This document shows positions 45,790 to 52,645 of a stretch of DNA of 64,000 nucleotides, in pieces (the stretch's first letter is position 1; each line of letters starts with the position of its first letter). A program made the translations under genes and the position numbers. Under the pieces are notes generated by a model. That model was not told the origin of the DNA. It was given only the letters and a program-made list of their open reading frames with translations, and made no database searches. The stretch lies in assembly GCF_006783905.1 (NCBI RefSeq), contig NZ_VFPE01000005.1, positions 215,292 to 279,291 on the forward strand. The letters are read 5' to 3'. The DNA comes from Microbacterium kyungheense. Its GTDB lineage: Bacteria > Actinomycetota > Actinomycetes > Actinomycetales > Microbacteriaceae.

Positions 45790-46821
45790 TCAGACCGAGA
45801 CGGCCGCCCGCACGTCGAGGTCCGCCGCGTCGAGGCGCGCGCGCACGTCGGCGTCGAGCACGAGGTCGGCCGCGGCGAGCAGCTCCTCCAGCTGCGCCAC
45901 CGTCGAGGTCCCGACGACCGGGATCACCGGGACCTCACCGCCGAGCAGCCAGGCGAGCGCGACCTGGTTGGGCGTCGCGCCGAGCTCGGCCGCCACGTCG
46001 TGCAGCACCCGCACGCGATCGCGGTTGGACGCATGGCGCATGGCGGGCCACATCGGCTTGTCGTCGCGCGTGAACGCGCCCTGGTGCAGCGGCGAGTACG
46101 CGGTGATGGTGAGCGGCGGGCGGCCGTCGGCACCGGCCGCGGCGACGGCAGCCAGCGAACCGACGTAGTCCAGCAGATCGGGCGACACGTCGTTGGTGCG
46201 CCCGAACCCGGGGCTCGGGTACACGTAGCTGAACCCCTGCTGGATCACCCCGTACGGGTCGACGCCCTGGCGCAGCGCCTCCTCGCGCGCCTCGACGAGG
46301 CGCCATACGGCGATGTTCGAGATGCCCGAGATGCCGACGAGGCCCTCGCGCTGCAGCTCGCCGAACGCGGCGACGGTCTCGGCGACGGGCGTCTCGCGGT
46401 CGTCGACGTGCCCGTAGAGCACGTCGAGGCGGTCGATGCCGAGGTGGCGCAGGCTCTCACGGGCCTCCCACGCGACGATCTCGGGCGACAGCCCCTGGAA
46501 GTTGGTCGGCTCGACGTTCTGCAGCGGCAGCGCCGGGTCCTTCTTGGCGGCACCGAGCTTGGTGGCCAGGCGCACGTCGCCGAGGCCGCCGCGGCGGCGG
46601 ATCCAGTCGCCCAGCACGTCCTCGCTGTCGCGGCCGTGCCCGCCGGCCCACGCGCTGTAGTTGTTGGCGGTGTCGACGAACGTGCCGCCGGCCTCGACGA
46701 AGCGATCGAGGATCTGCACCGCGGTGGCGGCGTCGGTGAGCGTGCCGAAGTTCATGGCCCCCAGGCACAGGGTCGAGACCTCGAAGGAGGTCGAGCCGTT
46801 CGAGATGGTGCGGTACTGCAT
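45790..46821 (-). CDS. Aldo/keto reductase
   Basis: A 343-aa (alpha/beta)8 reductase. The catalytic set is visible: Asp and Tyr in 'FVDTANNYSAWAG', Lys in 'RLATKLGAAKKD' and His in 'DVLYGHVDDRETP'. NADPH contacts appear in 'IPVVGTSTVAQLEELL'. The start ATG 46821 has AAAGGGA upstream; the longer frame runs through the divergent gene. It reduces aldehydes or ketones. The divergent neighbour is a MocR-type PLP-dependent regulator, so a pyridoxal reductase role is possible but not shown. Confidence 0.9.
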   Translation of the reverse strand: MQYRTISNGSTSFEVSTLCLGAMNFGTLTDAATAVQILDRFVEAGGTFVDTANNYSAWAGGHGRDSEDVLGDWIRRRGGLGDVRLATKLGAAKKDPALPLQNVEPTNFQGLSPEIVAWEARESLRHLGIDRLDVLYGHVDDRETPVAETVAAFGELQREGLVGISGISNIAVWRLVEAREEALRQGVDPYGVIQQGFSYVYPSPGFGRTNDVSPDLLDYVGSLAAVAAAGADGRPPLTITAYSPLHQGAFTRDDKPMWPAMRHASNRDRVRVLHDVAAELGATPNQVALAWLLGGEVPVIPVVGTSTVAQLEELLAAADLVLDADVRARLDAADLDVRAAVSV

Positions 46822-46887
46822 GGTGTCCCTTTCTGTGGCGTGCTCCCATGCTCTGGCGCGAACGGTCCGGGAGTACGATCCGATTCC

Positions 46888-48312
46888 ATGGCAGAACTCC
46901 AGACCAATTCCGTCGCCTGGGAGACCCTGCTCGACCTCTCCTCCTATGACGGCCCCCGTCACGTGCGGCTCGAGGCGGCGGTAAGGGATGCCGTCGCCGC
47001 CGGCCGTCTGCCGGCCGGGGCGGCCCTGCCCTCGAGCCGGCTGCTCGCGGCGTCGCTCGGCGTCTCGCGGTGGGTGGTCACCGAGGTGTACGGCCGGCTC
47101 ACCGCCGAGGGGATCCTCGACGCCCGCACCGGGTCCGCCACGCGGGTGGCCGCCTCGGTCGGTGTCACCGCCCCGCGTCCTGCCCCGGCTCCCGCCGCGC
47201 CGCTGCGCCGGCCGCGCCTCGATCTCGCCCCCGGCGTGCCCGACCTCCGGCACGCGCCCCGGGCGCTGTGGCGGCGCGCGGTGACCGACGTGCTCGCCCG
47301 GACGCCGGACGCCGAGCTGTTCCGGCTCGACCCCGACGTCCCCGAGGCCCGGACCGCCGTCGCGGCGTACCTAGCGCGGTCGCGCTTCGCACGCGCCGAC
47401 GCCGCGTCGGTCGTCGTGACGCACGGCGCGACCGACGGCATGCGCCGGGTCGCGCGCACGCTCCGCGCCCTCGGTCACACCGCGCTGCTCGTCGAGGATC
47501 CCTCGTGGTCCCGCATGCGCCAGGTGGCCGCCGCCGAGGGACTGGCGTCGGTCCCCGTCCCGGTCGACGAGCACGGGGTCGACGTCGCGGCGCTGGTGGC
47601 GGCATCCACGCGCACCGGGGCGCGCGCCGCACTCGTCACGCCTGCGCACCAGTTCCCGGTCGGCGCCGCGCTGTCGCCCGACCGCCGCGAAGGCCTGCTG
47701 GCGTGGGCTCGCACCTGCGACGGCGTCGTGATCGAAGACGACTACGACGCCGAGTTCCGCTATGACCGGCGGCCCGTCGGCGCCCTGCAGGCGATGGCGC
47801 CCGACCGCGTGGTGCTGGCCGGGAGTCTCAGCAAGACGGCATCCGCCGCGCTCGGCGTCGGCTGGCTGGTGCTGCCGCCGGCACTGCAGGGGGCGGTGCG
47901 GGATGCCGGCGCCCCGGCCCCCTCGACGCTCGATCAGCTGACGCTCACACGGTTCCTCGCGAGCGGAGGCCTGGACCGGCACCTCCGGGCCGCGCGCACG
48001 CGGTACCGCCGGCGCCGTGAGGCGCTCCTGGCAGCGCTCGACCGGACGCTCCCCGAGTGCCCGGTGTCGGGCATCGCGGCGGGCCTGCACGTCGTGCTCG
48101 ACCTGCCGCCGGGGGTGCGGGCGGCCGACGTCGTGCGCGACGCCGAACACCACGACCTCGGACTCACCGACATCCGCCGTTACCGCGTCTCGCCCGACGC
48201 ACCGGCGCCCGAGCGGCTCGTGCTGGGCTACGGCGACCTCGCCGATGCGCTCGTCGACGAGGCAGTGAGCGTGCTCGCGCACGTCGTGCGCCACGCCGGG
48301 CGAGGCCGATAG
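46888..48312 (+). CDS. MocR/PdxR-type regulator (GntR HTH fused to aminotransferase domain)
   Basis: A 474-aa protein: a GntR winged helix at residues 15-85 ('LPSSRLLAASLGVSRWVVTE', 'VYGRLTAEGILDARTG') and a fold-type I aminotransferase domain with PLP lysine in 'LAGSLSKTASAALGVGWLVL'. 'VVIEDDYDAEFRYDRRP' is a family hallmark. Such proteins sense PLP and control vitamin B6 or GABA genes. I start at ATG 46888 because the long frame before it is shadow sequence of the reductase; TACGAT is eight bases upstream. It probably regulates the divergent reductase or its own gene across the 66-bp gap. Confidence 0.9.
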   Translation: MAELQTNSVAWETLLDLSSYDGPRHVRLEAAVRDAVAAGRLPAGAALPSSRLLAASLGVSRWVVTEVYGRLTAEGILDARTGSATRVAASVGVTAPRPAPAPAAPLRRPRLDLAPGVPDLRHAPRALWRRAVTDVLARTPDAELFRLDPDVPEARTAVAAYLARSRFARADAASVVVTHGATDGMRRVARTLRALGHTALLVEDPSWSRMRQVAAAEGLASVPVPVDEHGVDVAALVAASTRTGARAALVTPAHQFPVGAALSPDRREGLLAWARTCDGVVIEDDYDAEFRYDRRPVGALQAMAPDRVVLAGSLSKTASAALGVGWLVLPPALQGAVRDAGAPAPSTLDQLTLTRFLASGGLDRHLRAARTRYRRRREALLAALDRTLPECPVSGIAAGLHVVLDLPPGVRAADVVRDAEHHDLGLTDIRRYRVSPDAPAPERLVLGYGDLADALVDEAVSVLAHVVRHAGRGR

Positions 48313-48321
48313 GGTCGCGGC

Positions 48322-48435
48322 ATGATCTCGCAGACCGAGCAGACGATCCTGCTGTCGATCTCGGGCCTCATCGTGCTGACGACGCTGATCGTGGTCGCGT
48401 GGCAGCTGTGGCGCCACCGGGGCAAGGGCGACTGA
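48322..48435 (+). CDS. Small single-span membrane protein, 37 aa
   Basis: ATG 48322 follows TAGGGT by six bases (leaderless type), nine bases after the MocR stop. The product begins MISQTEQTILLSISGLIVLT, continues through one hydrophobic helix to 'VAWQLWRHRGKGD', a positive C-terminal tail that would face the cytoplasm. Length is far below typical annotation cut-offs, but the promoter, helix and tail are coherent. Function unknown; similar tiny membrane proteins often modulate transporters or sense membrane stress. Confidence 0.6.
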   Translation: MISQTEQTILLSISGLIVLTTLIVVAWQLWRHRGKGD

Positions 48436-48475
48436 CCCGAGTCAGCGACGTTCCCCCGTCACCGCCGTGCCGTCT

Positions 48476-49363
48476 TCAACGCGCGACGAGGGCCTCGGCG
48501 TCCACCCGCCCGAGCTTGTCGGGGTTCGCGATCGAGTAGATCTGCGTGACCCGCCCGTCTTCGACGGTCAGCGTGACCACGCCGGCCAGCGCGCCGTCGA
48601 GCTCCATCCGGATGCCGGGCATGCCGTTGATCCACGTCGCCGTCGCGACGAGCGTGCCGGTGACCTTGGACATGCTGCCCACGAGGTACCGCGCCAGCTT
48701 GTCGGACCCGATGATGGGCCGGCGTGCCGCACCGCGGACCTTGCCGCCCCCGTCGGCGACCGACACGACGTCGGGCGCCATGACATCCATGAGCCCCTGG
48801 ATGTCGCCGTTGTTCATGGCCGCGACGAAGCGCTCCACGACCTCCTCGTGCTCCGAGGGCATCACGGCCACACGTGGACGGCGGGCGGCGACATGGTCCT
48901 TGGCGCGGTGCGCGATCTGCCGGACCGCCGCGGGGCTCTTGCCGACGGCATCCGCGATCTCGTCATACGGCACGTCGAACACCTCGCGCAGCACGAACAC
49001 CGCCCGCTCGGCCGGCCCCAGCGTCTCGAGCACCGTGAGCATCGCGATCGACAGGCTCTCTGCCAGCTCGACGTCCTCCGCGACGTCGGGGCTCGTCAGC
49101 AGCGGTTCGGGCAGCCACTCGCCGACGTAGTCCTCGCGACGACGCGACAGCGTGCGCAGCTGATTGAGCGCCTGCCTCGTGACGATCCGCACGAGGTAGG
49201 CGCGCGGTTCCTGCACGGTGCTCTGGTCGACGGCCGCCCAGCGCAGCCACGACTCCTGCAGCACGTCCTCGGCATCGGCGGCCGATCCGAGCATCTCGTA
49301 CGCGACGGTGAACAGCAGGTTCCGGTGCACGACGAACGGATCGTCAGCGTGGGGCGTGCTCAT
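48476..49363 (-). CDS. ECF41-type RNA polymerase sigma factor with SnoaL-like extension
   Basis: A 295-aa sigma factor. Sigma-2 ('LLFTVAYEMLGSAADAEDVL', 'QESWLRW') and sigma-4 ('FDVPYDEIADAVGKSPAAVR') are followed by a SnoaL-like C-terminal domain. The three ECF41 signature motifs are present: WLPEP at 83, DGGGK at about 210 and NPDKL at 280. In this group the extension replaces an anti-sigma factor and modulates activity. The next gene upstream encodes a CMD-family protein, the usual ECF41 partner, and a matching promoter lies in front of it. Only nine bases separate the two genes. Confidence 0.93.
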   Translation of the reverse strand: MSTPHADDPFVVHRNLLFTVAYEMLGSAADAEDVLQESWLRWAAVDQSTVQEPRAYLVRIVTRQALNQLRTLSRRREDYVGEWLPEPLLTSPDVAEDVELAESLSIAMLTVLETLGPAERAVFVLREVFDVPYDEIADAVGKSPAAVRQIAHRAKDHVAARRPRVAVMPSEHEEVVERFVAAMNNGDIQGLMDVMAPDVVSVADGGGKVRGAARRPIIGSDKLARYLVGSMSKVTGTLVATATWINGMPGIRMELDGALAGVVTLTVEDGRVTQIYSIANPDKLGRVDAEALVAR

Positions 49364-49372
49364 GGCGCGAGC

Positions 49373-49975
49373 CTACGCGGCCGAGCCGACGGCCGCGGCG
49401 GCCGCAGGTCGCGGTGCGAGGGGTGCCAGGCCGCAGGCATCCGCGAACTCCTCGGAGTGGATGCCGAGCGCGACGTTCATGCGCGCGCTCATGTTCATGA
49501 ACGCGACACGTGCGGCCAGCTCGATGAGCCCGGCCGGTCCGAGGTCGGCGAGCAGCGCGTCGGACAGCTCGTCCGTCACCGTCGGCGACGTGTCGCACAT
49601 GGCCTCGGCGTACTCCATGACCCGCCGCTCGAGCGGTGTGAACACCGTCGACTCGCGCCAGCGCGGCACCTCGCGCACCTTGGCCTCGTCGAGGCCGTGG
49701 TTGTGCGCCACGAAGTAGTTGTAGTCGAGGCAGAAGCTGCAGCCGATCGTGGCGGCCGCGGCCATGACGGCGTACGACGCGAGATTCGGATCGAGCTCGT
49801 GCCAGTGCTCGGTCTTGCGGCCGATCCCCATGGAGTCGGTCATGACCCCCTGGTGGTGCCACAGCACGCCGAGCGAGTCGGGGACCTTGCCTGCCATCCT
49901 GCGGGCGACCGCCTTGATCGCGGCGCCCTTGACGCCGGTGATCTGCGCCGCGGGGATGCGGGTCGTCGTGCTCAT
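49373..49975 (-). CDS. Carboxymuconolactone decarboxylase (CMD/AhpD-like) family protein
   Basis: A 200-aa protein with the AhpD-type redox pair in 'TIGCSFCLDYNYFVAHNHGL' (CxxC with downstream His). The family contains peroxidase partners and decarboxylases. GGAGGAG precedes ATG 49975. An ECF41-like promoter lies 41 to 68 bp upstream, so it is the probable main target of the adjacent sigma factor and both genes form one transcript. Its true substrate is unknown, as for most ECF41 partners. Confidence 0.9.
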   Translation of the reverse strand: MSTTTRIPAAQITGVKGAAIKAVARRMAGKVPDSLGVLWHHQGVMTDSMGIGRKTEHWHELDPNLASYAVMAAAATIGCSFCLDYNYFVAHNHGLDEAKVREVPRWRESTVFTPLERRVMEYAEAMCDTSPTVTDELSDALLADLGPAGLIELAARVAFMNMSARMNVALGIHSEEFADACGLAPLAPRPAAAAAVGSAA

Positions 49976-50016
49976 GTCTCCTCCATGTGTCGTGGAACGA
50001 ATCCTTCGCACATGAG

Positions 50017-50043
50017 GACACCGGCCGCCGCCGGCGTGTGACA
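50017..50043 (-). promoter_or_regulatory. ECF41-type promoter of the CMD-sigma operon
   Basis: On the minus strand TGTCACA (50037-50043), a 16-bp spacer, and TGTC (50017-50020). The published ECF41 consensus is TGTCACA-N16-CGTC, so only one base differs. It lies between pyrE and the CMD gene, 42 bp before the CMD start. Confidence 0.75.
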
Positions 50044-50055
50044 CTCGTCCGGTGA

Positions 50056-50634
50056 TTACTGCGGGGCGAGCCCCAGGTCGTCGAGGTCGATCGCGGCGAG
50101 CCACTGCAGGCCCTCGGCCTCGACGGCGGCCTGCGCGCCGGTCTTGCGGTCGACGATGACGGCCACCGCGACAGGCTCCGCGCCTTCGCGGCGCAGCGCC
50201 TCGACGGCCTTGAGCGCCGACTGGCCGGTGGTGGAGGTGTCTTCGACGACGACGACGCGCTTGCCCACGATGTCGGCCCCCTCGACCTGGCGGCCACGGC
50301 CGTGGTCCTTCGGCTCCTTGCGCACGACGAACGCGTCGAGGGGAGCACCGGTGCGCGCAGACTCGTGCATGACCGCATTGGCGATCGGGTCGGCGCCGAG
50401 CGTCAGGCCGCCGACGGCGACGATGCCGTCCACGTCGCGGATGAGGTCGAGCATGATGCGCCCGATCGCGGGGGCCGCGCGGTGGTCGAGTGTCAGCCGG
50501 CGCATGTCGACGTAGTAGGTGGCCTTCTTGCCGCTGGAGAGCGTGAAGTCCCCGTGGAACACCGCCTCGTCCTTGATGAGGCCGATGAGGCGCTGGCGGT
50601 CGGCTTCGAGCTCGGACGTGGAGGCGGCGGTCAT
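50056..50634 (-). CDS. pyrE: Orotate phosphoribosyltransferase
   Basis: A 192-aa type I PRTase that joins orotate to PRPP in pyrimidine synthesis. Motifs: 'FTLSSGKKATYYVDMRRLTL' (OPRT loop), 'VGGLTLGADPIANAV', the Lys pair 'RKEPKDHGRGRQVEG' and the PRPP loop 'VVVVEDTSTTGQSALKAVEA'. TAGAAT is seven bases before the ATG. The gene stands apart from other pyr genes here. Confidence 0.95.
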   Translation of the reverse strand: MTAASTSELEADRQRLIGLIKDEAVFHGDFTLSSGKKATYYVDMRRLTLDHRAAPAIGRIMLDLIRDVDGIVAVGGLTLGADPIANAVMHESARTGAPLDAFVVRKEPKDHGRGRQVEGADIVGKRVVVVEDTSTTGQSALKAVEALRREGAEPVAVAVIVDRKTGAQAAVEAEGLQWLAAIDLDDLGLAPQ

Positions 50635-50684
50635 GCCGTCGATTCTACGGATGCCGCATCCCCACGCCCGAGCCCGTCGGCCGA

Positions 50685-51502
50685 TCAGCCCGAGATGCCC
50701 GGGATGGTCGCCAGCCAGTCGAGGTCATCGGCGCGGTCGAGGCGGTAGACCCCGCCGGTGCCCGCGCACGTCTCGTTCTTGCCGAACGACGTGACGCCCG
50801 CGATGACGTCGGAGCTGCCGATGAAGTTCGGGCCGCCCGAGTCGCCCGAGCACGTGCCGCCCGTGTTCGCGTTGTTCGAGAGGATCAGCGAGCCGTCGCC
50901 GGTGTAGCCGGTGTTGATCGAGATGAGGCGCGGGGTCGACACCATGCGCAGGCGCTCGGACTGCGTCTTCCACGACGCGGCGTCGGGGAAGCTCTTCTGC
51001 AGGCCGTAGCCGACGGCGGTGAAGGTGCGATCCTGCTCGCCTTTCTTGTTCGCGAGCACATCCAGCTGGTTCAGCGCGGGCAGCGAGGCGTAGTGGTCGA
51101 GGATGACGGGCTCGTCGAGCACCACGACGCCGAGGTCGTACAGGTAGAACGCCGCGTCGTCGTACTGCGGGTGCGTGTACGGCGTGCCCGACACCTCGCC
51201 GGTGTTCGGGTAGCCGTGGGCTGCGGCATCCCTCACGTCGTCGTCGAACCACAACTCGACATGGGTCGCCCCGAACGTGCGGTGCCCCGCCGTGACGTAC
51301 ACGGTCGGCGACACGAGCGTGCCGCTGCAGCGCCACGCGGGGCCCTCGTCGTCGAAGGCGACCATGAGGCCCACCTCGGGGTGGCCGTCGCCGTCGGGGA
51401 CGCCGTCGGTGATGGCCTGTGCGGGCGAGCCGAACGAGAGGAACAGCAGGGCCGCTGCGGTGGCGGCGAGAGCGAGGCGAGAGCGAGCGCGGGTTTGCGC
51501 AT
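50685..51502 (-). CDS. Chymotrypsin-like (S1) serine protease, frame broken in the signal peptide
   Basis: The mature domain is intact: His in 'VYVTAGHRTFG', Asp in 'YLYDLGVVVLDEP', Ser in 'GTCSGDSGGPNFIG'. In that frame a signal sequence 'LALAATAAALLFLSFGSPAQ' is present, but no start codon precedes it before a stop. The only start with a ribosome site (AAGGGG) is ATG 51502, in another frame, which gives MRKPALALA then shifts. The shift is caused by two tandem 11-bp copies at 51465-51486; with one copy the frame would run without a break from ATG 51502 through the signal peptide into the protease. As sequenced, only an unsecreted form from GTG 51374 could be made. The domain would be secreted in the in-frame state. 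Confidence 0.75.
51465..51486. repeat. 11-bp tandem duplication in the protease signal sequence
   Basis: GGCGAGAGCGA (plus strand) occurs twice in perfect tandem, 51465-51475 and 51476-51486. Because 11 is not a multiple of three, each gain or loss changes the reading frame. Loss of one copy restores the signal peptide. Confidence 0.85.
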
Positions 51503-51596
51503 GTCATACCCCTTCCCTGGGTAGCGCGAGCCTTTCAGGCCTCGGCGGCGTCTGGCAAGGGGTCAGACGTCGGCGGCCCCGCATAGGCTTGCTCCC

Positions 51597-52436
51597 ATGC
51601 GCCTGGCCACCTGGAACGTCAACTCGATCCGCGCGCGGGTCGACCGCATCGTCGACTTCGCGGTGCGCGAGCACATCGACGTGCTCGCGATGCAGGAGAT
51701 CAAGTGCAAGACCGAGCAGTTCCCGTTCGACCGGTTCGAAGAGGCCGGATTCCACGTCGAGGCCTACGGCTTCTCGCAGTGGAACGGCGTCGCGATCGCC
51801 AGCCGCGAGCCCATCACCGACGTGCGCACGGCGTTCCCCGGGATGCCCGGGTTCGAGAAGGGCCACAACGGCCCCGACGCCCCGCAGGAGGCGCGCGCGA
51901 TGGGTGCGACTATCGGCGGCGTCGAGGTGTGGAGCCTCTACGTGCCGAACGGCCGGTCGCTCGGCGACCCGCACTACTTCTACAAGCTCGACTGGCTGTC
52001 GGCGCTCGAGCAGTACACGCGCGAGTCGCTCACGGCGAACCCCGACCTGCCCCTCGCCCTCGTCGGCGACTTCAACATCGCGCCGACGGATGCCGACAAC
52101 GGCGACCCGACCGTCGTGCAGGGCTTCGCGACCCACGTGTCGCCGCCCGAGCGCGAGGCGTTCGCGGCGCTCGAGGCCGCCGGGCTGCAGGACGTCGTCC
52201 GTCCCCTCATCCCCACCGGCTACACCTACTGGGACTACAAGCAGCTGCGCTTCCCCCGCAACGAGGGCATGCGCATCGACTTCATCCTCGGCTCGCACGC
52301 GATCGCCGACGCCGTGACCGGCGCGACGATCCACCGCGACGAGCGCAAGGGCGAGGCGCCGAGCGACCACGTGCCCGTGGTCGTCGACCTCGACCTCGAG
52401 GGCGAGGACGACGACGATCGCCCGATGATCTTCTAG
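51597..52436 (+). CDS. xthA: Exodeoxyribonuclease III
   Basis: A 279-aa EEP-fold nuclease for AP-site repair. 'RLATWNVNSIRARVDRIVDF', 'LAMQEIKCKTEQFPF' (metal Glu), 'WSLYVPNGRSLGDPHYFYKL' (Tyr), 'ALVGDFNIAPTDADNGD' (Asp and Asn), 'MRIDFILGSHAI' and the C-terminal 'APSDHVPVVVDLDL' (catalytic His) are all intact. It cleaves abasic sites and removes 3' blocks. TAGGCT lies seven bases before the ATG. A strong hairpin and T-rich sequence follow the stop. Confidence 0.95.
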   Translation: MRLATWNVNSIRARVDRIVDFAVREHIDVLAMQEIKCKTEQFPFDRFEEAGFHVEAYGFSQWNGVAIASREPITDVRTAFPGMPGFEKGHNGPDAPQEARAMGATIGGVEVWSLYVPNGRSLGDPHYFYKLDWLSALEQYTRESLTANPDLPLALVGDFNIAPTDADNGDPTVVQGFATHVSPPEREAFAALEAAGLQDVVRPLIPTGYTYWDYKQLRFPRNEGMRIDFILGSHAIADAVTGATIHRDERKGEAPSDHVPVVVDLDLEGEDDDDRPMIF

Positions 52437-52441
52437 CTCGC

Positions 52442-52464
52442 GGATGCCGCGGGATGCGGCATCC
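52442..52464 (+). terminator. Intrinsic terminator of xthA
   Basis: GGATGCCGC (52442-52450) and GCGGCATCC (52456-52464) pair around GGGAT; a T-rich tract with a run of six T follows 16 to 22 bases later. Confidence 0.75.
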
Positions 52465-52645
52465 AGAACTTTCTCGAGCTTTTTTCGCGCAGCGCGTCAT
52501 GATCGCGTTGCGCGGGCGTCTTGCTGTGTGTCCCCCCATCGCGCGAGGGGCCGCTCACCAGCGGTTTCCCAGCGCATGTCGTTAGCCTGGCGCCGATCTG
52601 CCGCCGCCGGCCGAGCCCCCAGAGCGCCATCCGGCGAGGAGAGAA

